Source: Adenophora triphylla var. japonica
Lineage: Eukaryota > Streptophyta > Magnoliopsida > Asterales > Campanulaceae
Direction of reading: 5' to 3'
Assembly: GCA_022495995.1 (NCBI GenBank)
Contig: JAFEMH010000986.1
Coordinates: 372,001-436,000 of the forward strand
Length of the DNA: 64,000 nucleotides
Of the stretch, positions 11,116 through 20,917 are shown in pieces. The translations under genes and the position numbers were made by a program. The notes below the pieces were generated by a model that had not been told where the DNA came from, made no database searches, and saw only the letters and a list, made by a program, of their open reading frames with translations. The first letter of the stretch is position 1. The number at the start of each line of letters is the position of its first letter.

Positions 11116-11413
11116 AGGGTGAAGGTAAGCCCCTAGCTTGAGAGTTGACATGGGTCAGTCGTTTGATGTTGAGTGACCTTTTGATGTCCTTTGATGTTGC
11201 CGCCGTCGTTTGACTTGGTCAAGGTAACGGTGGGGGCATGTTTTGGAAAGTGTATAGTTTGATGGAGGTCTTGGTTGACATTCAAACTTTTGACTTTTTG
11301 TGTGTTTTTAGATCGGACCAATTAAGGTTGCCTACGTTCCCCCGGACTAGAGGGCTCAGGTCTACATAGTTTGACACTACAAGGAGTGCCAAGAGATGCA
11401 CAGTTGATCTTCT

Positions 11414-12544
11414 TTAGGCGAAGTATCTGCGAAGTTTGCTTCCGTTGACTGGATTCATGAAGGGATTTCCGTCTAGGTCTGTCAGCTTCATGGCACCTCC
11501 GGAGAAGATCTTTTGAACCACGAAAGGGCCGATCCATGTTGGTTCCCATTTTCCCAGTGGGTTGGTTCGAGTGGGAGGCATTTCTTTGAGTACCAGATCG
11601 CCTTCCCTGATGTCTCGAGACTTGGCTTTCTTGTCGAAGGCTCTAGCCATTCTGCTTTGGTAGGCTCGGATGTGTTCCATGGCCTTTAGTCGGCGCTCGT
11701 CTAGCAGAGCCAGTTCGTCGTGTCGGCTTCGGAGCCATTCGACTTCGTTGATCTCGTTTTCCAGCAGCACTCGGAGTAAGGGAATTTCCAATTCAACGGG
11801 CAGTACTGCTTCCATCCCATATGTCAGGGCGAATGGAGTTTCTCCCGTGGCTGTTCTGACTGATGTTCGGTAGCCCCAAAATGCAAGGTGCAACTTCTCG
11901 GGCCAATCACGTCCTCGGGTGGTCATTTTTCGGATGATCCATTCGAGGGTCTTTTTTGCTGCTTCTACTGCGCCGTTTGTTTGTAGCCGGTAGGGAGAAG
12001 ACTTGTGGCGTGTGATCTTGAATTCGGCCAGCAATCTGTCACATTCTCCTTCGAAGTGGGAGTCGTTGTCTGATATGACCTCGTTTGGGATGCCGTATCG
12101 GCAGATGATGTTTTCTTTGAGGAAATGTGCGACTTTCTTGTAAGTGAGCACTTTGTAGGACTTGGCTTCGACCCATTTTGTGAAGTAGTCGATGGCTACC
12201 AAGACGAATTCGTGGCCGTTGCTGCCTGGCGGAGCGATTTTCCCGATGACGTCAATTCCCCACGTGGCGAAGGGCCAAGGCGTAGTCATGCAGTAGAGAT
12301 CGTGAGGAGGTAGATGATTGAGGTTGGAGAATCGTTGACACTTGTCGCAGCTTCGGACAAAGTGGATGCAGTCTGCCTCCATGGAGATCCAGTAGTAGCC
12401 CATCCGAAGAATGATTTGCATCAGGGCTCTGGCGTTCATGTGGGGGCCGCAAGCCCCATTGTGGACTTCGTTCATGAGCTCGCTTGCTTTTTCCTGGCTG
12501 ATGCAGCGTAGGAGCGGTCCCTGGTAGCGCTTTTTGTATATCAT
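11414..12544 (-). CDS. Ty3/gypsy integrase region of element 0
   Basis: An open frame of 376 residues encodes the integrase part of pol, which joins element cDNA to the host chromosome. The zinc-binding HHCC residues are visible at H28, H35, C66 and C69. The catalytic triad is D98 (WGIDVIG), D159 (VISDNDSHF) and E194 (NGAVEAAKK), the last two 35 residues apart as in DDE integrases. A C-terminal domain follows (GDLVLKEMPP, then WEPTWIGPFVV) and the frame ends YFA at a TAG. No chromodomain is seen. Weak pol similarity continues upstream to about 12755 in a shifted frame, so this is the 3' part of a polyprotein and the first methionine is not a true start. The catalytic residues are intact although the rest of the element is broken. 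Confidence 0.8.
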   Translation of the reverse strand: MIYKKRYQGPLLRCISQEKASELMNEVHNGACGPHMNARALMQIILRMGYYWISMEADCIHFVRSCDKCQRFSNLNHLPPHDLYCMTTPWPFATWGIDVIGKIAPPGSNGHEFVLVAIDYFTKWVEAKSYKVLTYKKVAHFLKENIICRYGIPNEVISDNDSHFEGECDRLLAEFKITRHKSSPYRLQTNGAVEAAKKTLEWIIRKMTTRGRDWPEKLHLAFWGYRTSVRTATGETPFALTYGMEAVLPVELEIPLLRVLLENEINEVEWLRSRHDELALLDERRLKAMEHIRAYQSRMARAFDKKAKSRDIREGDLVLKEMPPTRTNPLGKWEPTWIGPFVVQKIFSGGAMKLTDLDGNPFMNPVNGSKLRRYFA

Positions 12545-12755
12545 GTCTCCAAGGAGGACAAAGTAAGAGGCGAGGCGAGGGGCATGATGCTCTTGGCTTT
12601 GACTCCTTCCTTGCGTTGACCTTCTTCGTTCATGAAGGCGGCGTCCCCGTCTTTGAGGTATTGGAAGATCTTGGCGGACGCACTGTGCTGGTGAAGAGGT
12701 TTCCGATTTGCGTCTCTTTGGATTTTCAGCAGTTCCCCAAATCTAACATGATTAA

Positions 12756-13053
12756 AACCTTCCTGGCAACTTGGGCCAGGTTTTTCTCTCGTTTGACAAC
12801 ATGCTTAAATGTTTGTTTAATGCATTTATTCAATTAATGTGTCTGCTTCTTTGTTAGATGAATAGTTATTAACTATTTGTGATTTAGTTAACTCATCATT
12901 TGTTAAAGATGCAACGAAAGGATATCTGGAAGGGTCGGACCTTTTATTCAAAGCGTAGAAAAGATACATTGTTGATTATGGACTCACAATCTTCCGGCGT
13001 AGGGCCTTCAAATGACTCGAAAGACGTGAATTCACAGACAACATGACTCGAAG
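12756..13053. other. Non-coding gap where RT and RNase H are missing
   Basis: Between the protease frame and the integrase region there are only about 300 AT-rich bases. No reverse transcriptase motif (such as YVDD) or RNase H motif is found on either strand. This is consistent with a deletion or with replacement by unrelated sequence. Confidence 0.6.
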
Positions 13054-14778
13054 CTAGACTATAGGCGACGAGGGATTGGACCAGGCTTCATTTCTCTTTA
13101 CGGGCTGTAGGTCTAGAGAGGGTGGCGATGGCTTTGGTGGCCATTCCTCACTCGATGCAGTTCCCGGAGGATGGCTTGTCTGCGGTTCGACTTCAAACCA
13201 GATCGCGGAGGTTTTAGGTTGCTCCTTTGATGATGTCCCTCCATTGGTGTTGCTGCCAGATCTTGAGGGGCCTTGATGATAGAAGTCATTGAGAACTTCT
13301 TCCAGGAGGGCGAAGCACTCGCTGATTCGGAGCTGATTCTTGCTGATGTTGATTATCTTCATAGAATCTGCTTCTTTATCTGGGATCTTTGCCTGGACGA
13401 CATTTATGATGTCTGAATCGAGGGGGCATGCTATCTCTCCTTCTCTGATTAAGCTTTGGAGGAGGTTGCGCCATTGTTCCTCTAGGTCAGATATCGGGAT
13501 GTTGAATTGGACTATGCTGTGATGGCTGTCCCCGTGAGATCCGAGCGTGTCGGCAAGAGGGTTGTCCTGCACCAGCGGGTCGGTGATGAGCCAGCTTTCC
13601 TCAGGAGGATTTTCGGCGAAGTATGAGTCTACTTCTCGGTCAAGCTCCATCTGGGCGTCCATCTCTTGATCTTCTTTCAAGCATTCTTCGCAGTCGCATA
13701 TTTCAGAGTTGTCGTCTTGGCCCATGAGTTCTTCGATCTCTAGCTCGTCACGGCTTAGAGCGTGAATGTAGGGATCAATTTCGTAGCGAGACAGGACTGG
13801 AGACTCGTCTGCAGAGGAGTATTCGGTCATATCGGGACCTTCTTCTGGGTCATAGCTTGCTGGCCAAGGGCTTGCCATCGTGCTACTTCCGCGGATCACC
13901 TCGAGGTTTCCATCGGCATTGATGAATTTCACACATTGGTGAAGAGTAGATGATACTGCTTTCATCTGATGCAGCCAAGGTCGTCCCAGCAGGGCGGAGA
14001 AGGTTGGTTTGATTTCCACAACTTGGAATTCCACCGACTCCAATTGTGCATTGAATTGGATCCTCAGATTGAGTACTCCTACGACCGGGCGGGGAGTGGA
14101 GTCATAAGCTCAGATTATCCGGGGCAAAGGTCTCATCAGGGAGTGGTCGACACGGAGTCGTTTTAATGTGCTCAAGGCAATGATGTTGACTGCGGAGCCG
14201 TTATCGATCAAGACGTTCGGGAGGTAGAACCTCTATATCTTTATGAGGATGAGGAGGGCCTCATTGTGTCTGTTTTCACATATAGGCAAGTCTGCGTCTG
14301 TGAAGGCTAGACCGCTTCCAGTGCTGCCGTTTGATTTAGTCTCTTCTGGGGAGCGTTCGATCCATCCATTGGTATGTCTTGATCGTGGTAGAGATCGTAG
14401 GGAGACACACATCCTTGGACGTTCTTGTCGGGATTCCCGGTCACGGGACCGTTTGGCTCTGGTTTCGCATTCCCAGTCGTAGCGGGATAGCATGTTGACG
14501 GTTTCGGAGAATGCAGGAGGCCTATTCTTGCCTGGAGTCTCGCCTAAGGCTATCATGTTCACCTTTTCATTTCGGGGGAATGGACTTCCAATGGTGTTGG
14601 GGCCACAGGGGCGTTCCAACTTTCCCTCTTCTATTAGCCCCTGGATCACTTGCTTCAGCACGAAGCAATTGTCGGTGGTGTGACCGGGGTAGTTGTGGAA
14701 GGCGCAGTGCTTGCTCATATCCATGTTGGGCTTAAGAGTTTTTGGTTGGAAATTCTCGAGAGGCTTGAGAAGATTCCG
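13054..14778 (-). pseudogene. Gag C-terminus and retropepsin of element 0
   Basis: A single reading frame runs from about 14778 to 13054 with two in-frame stops. The gag end carries CAFHNYPGHTTDNC, a zinc-knuckle-like motif, followed by LKQVIQGLIEEGKL. The protease has VLIDNGSAVN as its active-site loop (DNG in place of DTG) and later ALLGRPWLH. The stops are TAG at 14235-14233 and TGA at 14112-14110; the latter falls at the R of a conserved RAYD, so CGA to TGA is likely. The gag N-terminus is missing; similarity ends near 14778. The remainder to 13054 is acidic and unrecognised. The polyprotein would have encapsidated RNA and cleaved itself. Confidence 0.65.
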
Positions 14779-14924
14779 CTAAAATAATAATAATTATTAT
14801 TATCATTTATAATTAAAAAAATACTTCATACATATTTTATTTTTTATTCTTTATTTTTTAATATAATTGAGAAATTTATATTGAAAAAAGAGTGTTTTTT
14901 TCTATGTCCAAATCAAATGAAACA

Positions 14925-15420
14925 AGACTCTAGATTTGTTTTTCCAAAATATTGCTTTTTAAAAATTTATTTACCAAATAACATTGTAAAAAACTTAAGT
15001 ACCAAAATGACACTTTTAACAAATTCCAGAATTGGTAATTCCGGAATAATGAAATTCGAAATTACCAATTCCGGATTCCAATTTTTTATATTTTTTTTTC
15101 AAAACTGAATTTAACAAAATAATATTTCTGTAAATAGAGAGCGATCGCGCCTAAAATAGGGAGCGATCGCGCCTAATGTAATCCGGCGTTACCAATTCCA
15201 GATTCCTTTTTTTTTTTTTTTTACAAAACTGATTTTAGCAAATTAATATTTTCTGGAAAAAATAGAGAGCGATCGCGCGTTTTATGGGGGCGATCGCTCC
15301 TAATGTAATCTGGTATTGGCAATTCCGGATTTATTAATTTTTTTTTAATACTGAATTAAGTAAATTATTTTTTTGAAAAATTCAAATTCGGAAATGCTAA
15401 TTCCGAATTTGATTTACAAA
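14925..15420 (+). repeat. Left terminal inverted repeat of the MULE
   Basis: It pairs with 17445-17040. It contains four copies of GCGATCGC (15141-15148, 15163-15170, 15269-15276, 15290-15297) in AT-rich sequence and repeated AATTCCGGAAT-like short palindromes. Confidence 0.65.
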
Positions 15421-15793
15421 ACACTTCTCCCCCAGCCACTCTGTAAACAACCCACGCAGAAATCAACGTCAGTGAAGAAGAAGAAAAAAAGAAGGAAGAA
15501 GAAGAGGAGAGGAGAGGAGGTGGATTTTTTTTCCAAAAAAATCTGAAAATTCAAGAAGTTGATTAAGAAGTTCAAGGAGAAGAGAAGGGAGGTGGTGGAT
15601 TTTTATAAAAAAAAAAAAGCTGAAAAATTCAAAGATGTGAGCATAAGAAGATCCAAAAAAAGAAGGTACATTTAATCCCTCTTAATTTTTGTTTGAAATT
15701 TAAATTTAGTATTTATTTGATTTTTTTGTAAATGTAGTGATATTGTTAAATTAGATTTTTTATAATTTTTTTTTTCAATTTTTAGGAATAAAT

Positions 15794-16345
15794 ATGGCTG
15801 GAGTTCCACTTGTTTTCATGTGTTATTGGGGAGGAGATGATGAACACCCGTTTGAAGGTGAACATTTTGAAAGGGGACCAAAATGTGCACTTAAGGCTAA
15901 AATTCGGTGGAGTTACAAGAAGTTGATTAAAAAGTTAGCTAAGAAAATTGGGCTAGATCGAGCTATTGTTCAGTTGCAAGTTACATGTAGATATCATCAT
16001 CTTGTCGCTCCCGGGATTGCAAATTACATTCCATTTGTAATCGACAATGATATGGGTATGAAAGTCATGTTTGATGTTTCTGCTCAGTTTGGTGGGTTGA
16101 GTAGCTTATAATTGTATGTTAAGATGAATTTAGTTGATAATGTGAATGTTGAGGAGTTTGAAACCCATGAGGAGCCATTACAAAATGAGTATGTTAATGA
16201 CATGGATACCTTCCAGATGGGTTCTTTAAGCTGCTTTAGTCAGAGGGATGCTGGAACAAGTACACAAACATATGTGGAAGAGGAAGAGGAAGAGGGAGAG
16301 GAAGAGGAAGAGGAAGAGGGGGAGGAAGTTCTGTACCATGCCTAG
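15794..16345 (+). pseudogene. MULE transposase N-terminal fragment
   Basis: The predicted protein starts MAGVPLVFMCYWGGDDE and continues through a basic segment (KIRWSYKKLIKKLAKKIGLD) into FDVSAQFGGLSSL, a pattern typical of the MULE transposase N-terminus. An in-frame TAA at 16109-16111 is followed in the same frame by LYVKMNLVDNVNVEEFE and a long Glu-rich tail, ending at about 16345. The zinc-finger and DDE catalytic domains are absent; the frame runs directly into antisense PMD sequence, which marks a deletion junction near 16330. A likely leader intron ends in TTTTTAG just before the start codon. Confidence 0.65.
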
Positions 16346-16478
16346 GTCTTAAATTGGTTAACTGTTGTCCATCCCAAATATAATTAGATCTATGTGTCTC
16401 CTGAGAAGTCAATACATGTGGATCGATTGGCCCAGGAATAATAAATGGTTGTTGTTCATGTTGATTCATCTGAAACAC
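16330..16478 (-). pseudogene. Start of a plant-mobile-domain gene carried by the MULE
   Basis: The minus-strand frame begins at 16478 (MFQMNQHEQQPF) and contains IIPGPIDPHVLTSQETHRS followed by YIWDG and LRPRHG. This matches the usual N-terminus of plant mobile domain proteins (GPiDpsvL..Q..HRS..iW.g....l..R). Similarity stops at about 16330, where the Glu-rich transposase tail begins on the other strand. The fragment is about 45 residues and cannot be functional alone. Confidence 0.6.
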
Positions 16479-16879
16479 AAAAATTTAATAGTAATTAAAT
16501 TTAAATGGGACTTAAGGTTTTGCTACATTTAAGCTCAAATTTTAAATTTAACACTTAAAAATTAATAATTAAGTAGAAAAATTGCAACAAGTTTGTCAAA
16601 GTAATTTTAACAAGCACTTTATTTTAAACCTAACTTAAGAAAATTCTAACTAGGCAAAAATTGAATTACAATTGTTTAATTCATTGACAATCAACAATTA
16701 AGTGCATAAATCATAATAGTTTTAACAACAAATTATATAAAAATGCACAAATAAACTCTTAGGAAAATTTATATAGCTAAAATTAACAACTCAAAACAAA
16801 TAAAAAGAAGAAATAAAACTAACCTTTCAAACTCTTTCTCTAAAAAACTTTCCTCTTCTTCTTCAACAAATTTTTCCTT

Positions 16880-16966
16880 CAAACTCTTTCTCCTTCTCCT
16901 TCTCCTTCTCCTTCTCCAAAGTTCTTCTCCTTCCTTCCTTCTTTCTTTCTTTCTTTCTTTCTTTAG
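16880..16966. repeat. Pyrimidine microsatellites
   Basis: A (CTTCTC)n-like tract near 16885-16918 is followed by a (TTTC)n tract near 16938-16966, inside the MULE and before its right TIR. Confidence 0.85.
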
Positions 16967-17039
16967 AACTCAGGCACTCAAACTCCCTCTCCTTGAATCT
17001 GAAAAAGAAGGAACAACCTTTTCCTCTCTCTCTTAAATA

Positions 17040-17445
17040 TTTCAATCCGGAAATGGTAATTTCGGATTCCATTTTAAATAAATCCGGAATTTGCATTTCC
17101 GAATTTGAAATACGCCTTTGGGCGCGATCGCCCCTACTTATGGCGCGATCGCTCTCTATTTTTTTTTTCAGAAAATATTAATTTGCTAAAATCAGTTTTG
17201 TAAAAAAAAAAATGAAATCCGGAATTTGTAATGCCGGAATACATTAGGAGCGATCGCTCTCTATTAACAGAAATATTATTTTGTTAAATTCAGTTTTGAA
17301 AAAAAAAAAACCAATTTTGGAATTACCAATTCCGGAATTGGTTGTCAAAATGCTATTTTGGTACTTAAGTTTTTTACAATGTTATTTTGGTAAATAAATT
17401 TTCTAAAAAGCAATATTTTGGAAAAAAAAAATCCAAGACTCTATT
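17040..17445 (-). repeat. Right terminal inverted repeat of the MULE
   Basis: Inverted partner of 14925-15420. It has three GCGATCGC copies (17124-17131, 17145-17152, 17250-17257), placed upstream of the minus-strand PMD fragment. Confidence 0.65.
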
Positions 17446-17449
17446 TATA

Positions 17450-19044
17450 GAGAAAAAATTATGAATTTTGGTGTAAAAAAATTAATTAATTTTTTTTGTT
17501 TTTGGATATAAGATAATTGCCTTAAAAAATTCAGATGAGATTTGAAAATAAAAAAAAATCAGTGACCAATCATGCTTCGCCAAGTGTCAAAATCTGAAAA
17601 TAAATAAATAAAAATTCGACTGCACCAGACGCGCCTAGTCTGCCAATCAGGTGGCGCCACGTGTCAAGGTCGCCGGGCCCTTCATGGATTCAACAGGCAT
17701 TAATTTTTCAGCAAAACAAATTTTTTTCAACTACTTTATTTTTCTTTCAACACCCTTGCAATGGTTAAAGGTTTAAGTAACGGTTAAAGGTTTAAGTAGT
17801 TGAAATTTTTTTTCAACACCCTTTCAATAGACCATTGTAAATGGTCTAAGGAGCTGACACGTTTAGTTTTGGAGGGAAAGGTGTCAATATAAGGAGGGAC
17901 ATTGTAAACTGCTTAAGGGTGGCAATTCTCCGCACATTTTCCAGCGTCGATCTCGCCATATTTATTGGTTACTTGACGTGTGCATTAGGATATTGGATTG
18001 GAGAGCAAAATAGTCATTCAGTTGATCACTATTAAATGGAGCCTGTTAATTGATCACAGTCTGAGGAAGCAACTGTATAAATGAAATGCATCCTAACCGG
18101 CAGCAGTGGATGTCTGTGTTATGTATTGGGTGGATGTGCACCCGTTACTCAGAATTGTCGTGTCTAACCTAGGTTCGATTTCTACTAGTGTTTTTAACTT
18201 ATGCACCCACTTTTATTTTATCACGGACCCGCCATCCACCACTGCTATCCATTCGATTGTGAACTAGTCAAAATTTTACTTTCTCACTTTCGTTCTTGTT
18301 TGGTAAATTACTCTGTTTCACAACTTGCAAAAGATCCAGTTTTATAACATGCGAAGCCATGAGTGTTATAGCTCGTTATGTTGTATAACTCAGATCGTTG
18401 TTGTTGATCAGGTACCTAACCTAGCCAGGATTCATTGGAGAGTTTCAAGACATTATGCGTGTAAGAGAACATTATCCCGCACCGGGAATAAACAAGACTT
18501 GTCTCTAACATATAAGGATTCTGGGCTACTCCCTTGCACTGATTTTGGTGGAATCTCGTACTTTATCATCAGACGGGAAATTCTGGCCGCTGACACGCGC
18601 AGGCAACTACTACGCACGAACCCTCCACGCCACCCACCATCCAGCCCACGTCAGAAGTTCCTGCTTTTTAGGCGCACGCGGAGGTATCAATTTACTTCCT
18701 CCGTATTGGATTTGGATATATAGTCTAACTTTGATTTTTGATTTCGGTGAAACTTTGATCGTAACTTGTACACGAAATTCTAAAAGTTATTATTGATAAT
18801 ACTAATTGTGCATCACCCACTTTTAACTTGGGTTCGAAATTGAAATTAATTAAAAAGGAAGAGGAAAATAAACAACAAGAACAAACAAAACATACATACA
18901 TTAGATATGCAGCAGTTTTCCTAAAAAACAGCAAAACAAACTTAACAAGACCAACAAATTACAAAACCGGAAATTAACAACCCAATCCCCATATATAAAC
19001 CAAGGGGATTATTATTGAACGATAAATATGAAAAAACACACACA
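17450..19044. other. Intergenic stretch without a recognised gene
   Basis: AT-rich near 17450-17900 with short repeats (GGTTAAAGGTTTAAGTA and CAACACCCTT blocks) that look like decayed transposon ends. The open frame at 18325-18723 resembles no protein I know and has no supporting signals. A box-B-like string (GGTTCGATTTC, about 18172-18182) hints at a SINE, but no convincing A box was found. The dehydrin 3' UTR occupies the right edge. Confidence 0.5.
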
Positions 19045-19903
19045 TTAAGCATGGTGGCCGCCTGGAAGTGCGTCCTTGATTTTGGCCACCATTCCTTTCT
19101 TCGCGTGCTCCGGTTCTCCCTCGTATGAAGCCCCTGTGGTAGTAGTAGAAGTTGTCTGCTGCTCCTTGTTTCCTCCGGGGAGCTTCTCCTTGATTTTGTT
19201 CACCATCCCTTTCTTCTCATTCCCCTGCTCACACTCATTACCGTATGCCATCCCCTGAGTAGTAGTTGTAGTCGGCCGCTCGTTCTTGTTTCCCCCGGGG
19301 AGCTTCTCCTTGATTTTGTCTTTAATTCCCTTCTTCCTCCTTCCTCCCACACCATCATCCTCCGACTGCACAATAAAAGACTAATCAGTTTCAACCCCAT
19401 TGATAAAATGAGCTTCTCCTTAACTTTATTTTGTTAATCACAAATGATAAAATGAGCTTCCATAAGATCGCTAGTTATGATAGGGAGGCAGAATAACTTA
19501 CAGAGCTTGAGCTGCCAGAGCGTTGGAGAATGTTGGTGACACCACCACCATGTTGTTGTTGCTGGCCGTCACGATCATAACCATTACCACCCAAGGGAGT
19601 GGTATCATGGGCACCAGTAGTGCCATAGCCGGTGGTGACATCATCGCCACAACCATCGAGCTTCTGTTGGCGCTCGTGACCACCCAAGGGAGTGGTGTCA
19701 TGGGTACCAGTGGCGCCATAGCCCGTGGTAACACCACCACTGTGCTTCTGTTGGGCCACTTGTTGACCATAGCCAGCACCATCACTCAAGGGAAGGTGCT
19801 GCTTTTGACCCTCGTGACCATAACCATCACCACCAACGATGTTGCCATGGGCTTCACCAGATGTCCTGCGAGCCTGATCTCTATTGTATCCATCACCCTC
19901 CAT
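19045..19903 (-). CDS. Dehydrin (group 2 LEA protein), SK3 type, two exons
   Basis: Dehydrins are hydrophilic, disordered proteins that protect membranes and enzymes during drought, cold and ABA response. Exon 1 is 19903-19502 and exon 2 is 19365-19045. The 136-bp intron has GTAAGT and TGTGCAG ends and is in phase 0. The product is 240 residues. An S-segment (S131-S135, then EDD) is split by the intron, as in many SK-type dehydrin genes. Three Lys-rich K-segments follow: [15 protein letters not shown] (145-159), [15 protein letters not shown] (185-199) and [15 protein letters not shown] (223-237). The Gly-rich N-terminal half has two near-identical 18-residue repeats ([16 protein letters not shown], 58-75 and 89-106). 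No clear Y-segment is present; AYGNE (174-178) is at most a relic. Two cysteines (C85, C179) are unusual for dehydrins. The frame is intact and likely functional. Confidence 0.93.
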
Positions 19904-19982
19904 ATTGTTTTCTAAAATCCTTTTGTATGATATGGATAATGTTAAGATGAAAAGATGTGAAGATGAAGAGGTTATTTTTGGG

Positions 19983-19992
19983 ATTTAAATAG
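19983..19992 (-). promoter_or_regulatory. TATA-like box of the dehydrin gene
   Basis: Minus-strand CTATTTAAAT lies about 80 bp upstream of the start codon and is followed by a short pyrimidine- and A-rich leader. No closer TATA-like string was seen. Confidence 0.55.
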
Positions 19993-20040
19993 AGAGAAGA
20001 AGTGAAAGTGTAGTGGGTGCATGGCATGGGAGATGACCAT

Positions 20041-20069
20041 ACGTGTACTAGATTATTTGAGCTACCGAC
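20041..20069. promoter_or_regulatory. ABRE-type and DRE/CRT cores in the dehydrin promoter
   Basis: ACGTGT (20041-20046) is an ABRE-type core and ACCGAC (20064-20069, in TACCGACAG) is a DRE/CRT core, both on the plus strand. They lie about 50 and 75 bp upstream of the TATA-like box. These are the known sites for AREB/ABF and DREB/CBF factors, and their pairing fits ABA- and cold/drought-induced expression. Confidence 0.6.
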
Positions 20070-20157
20070 AGACACATTCTAGATTTTGTTTTGCTGGCAG
20101 CTCAAGAGGGACGTCGGTAAGGATTTTTTTCTCAAAATATTTACTTTTAAAAAAATA

Positions 20158-20339
20158 CTCCCTGCGTTACTTAAAGATTGTCATGTTGTATATTTTGCAA
20201 TTATTATGGAAGAACTTTACTTTCTTGTACCTTAGTAGATTTGTACTAACACTCATGCCTAAGTTTAGAAATGGGACATACTTTTTGGCACAAGTTAAAA
20301 TGACAAATGGGTCAATCTTTCAGAGAGAGACGGAGGGAG
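20158..20339. mobile_element. Stowaway-type MITE upstream of the dehydrin
   Basis: Ends CTCCCTGCGTTAC and, inverted, CTCCCTCCGTCTC, flanked by TA on both sides (20156-20157 and 20340-20341). At 182 bp with a TA target duplication it fits Tc1/mariner-derived Stowaway MITEs. It sits about 255 bp upstream of the dehydrin start codon. Confidence 0.75.
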
Positions 20340-20640
20340 TATATCCAAAAATAACAACCCTTCCAACTGTTAATCTAAATGTCCCATTTTTTAAAATTTG
20401 CTATACGATGTAGCGAGTTTATATTTTTGTCCTATTAAACTCGTTACATGGTGTAGCGAGTTTAATTTTGCTCAATTTTATTTTAATATTTATGCTATTT
20501 AAAAAAAAAACTAAAATTTGAACTCTCTACTTTGAAGTAAGGCAGCGAGTTCAAATTACCAATATCGGCAACCAAAGTTCCAAAGGTTCGTTATTCTACG
20601 TCTCACTTTAAATTGCAAAATAAAAATTATGTCTTAATAA
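20340..20640 (+). repeat. Left arm of an inverted-repeat element
   Basis: It pairs in inverted orientation with 33180-32869 (shared blocks include TTTTATTTTAATATTTATGCT and GCGAGTTCAAATTACCAAT). It contains recurring TGTAGCGAGTTTA units. The loop between the arms was enlarged by a small MITE-like insertion and by element 1. Confidence 0.65.
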
Positions 20641-20911
20641 AGAAAACTAAAAGGGTCCGTCTCAAATAAATACTTTAAAAAATGTAATTCTATAAAAAAA
20701 ATTATTTCCTTCATTTCAAAAATGAATATTACTTTCGACTCAAAATGAATAACCAAAAAATAATACTATATTTTTTTTGTCTAAAAAAATATTCAAAAAT
20801 GAATATTACTTTCGACTCAAAATGAAGAACATAATTTTTTTATAGAAGTACATTTTTAAAATTATTTATTTGAGATGGAAAAAATAATACTTTCATTTAG
20901 TTTTCTTTATT
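20635..20911. repeat. Small inverted-repeat insertion (MITE-like)
   Basis: TTAATAAAGAAAACTAAA at the left pairs with TTTAGTTTTCTTTATTAA at 20894-20911, and inner parts also pair. It carries an internal duplication around AAAAATGAATATTACTTTCG. Its family is not recognised. Confidence 0.55.
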
Positions 20912-20917
20912 AATACA

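Larger units (their letters stand above)
2600..14778 (-). mobile_element. Damaged Tat-lineage-like Ty3/gypsy element with two antisense genes (element 0)
   Basis: Read on the minus strand the order is gag zinc-knuckle region and protease (14778-13054), a gap where RT and RNase H should be, integrase (about 12755-11414), a tandem-repeat spacer, two genes on the opposite strand (10618-9109 and 8666-5773), more tandem repeats, a polypurine-like tract (3491-3478) and an LTR starting TGTAAGTACC at 3477. Intact elements 1 and 2 in this window share the layout of pol plus antisense genes before the 3' LTR, which supports reading this as one element. The 5' LTR and gag N-terminus are absent: coding similarity stops near 14778, next to a MULE. 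The left boundary (about 2600) is approximate because the LTR's 3' end could not be fixed. Confidence 0.6.
14920..17450. mobile_element. Mutator-like element (MULE), internally deleted, with long TIRs
   Basis: Matching inverted arms at about 14925-15420 and 17040-17445 share blocks such as CCAAAATATTGCTTTTTA and TAAAAAACTTAAGTACCAAA. Between them lie a transposase N-terminus (plus strand) and the start of a plant-mobile-domain gene (minus strand). The outermost ends and a 9-bp target duplication could not be fixed by eye, so the limits are approximate. The element lacks the transposase catalytic domain and would be non-autonomous. Confidence 0.65.

Noticed and set aside
18090..18300. Possible SINE head with box-B-like GGTTCGATTTC
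   Set aside because: No convincing A box at the usual spacing and no visible 3' tail or flanking duplication.
18325..18723. 132-codon plus-strand open frame
   Set aside because: No recognisable domain, no promoter or splice support; average composition of random frame.
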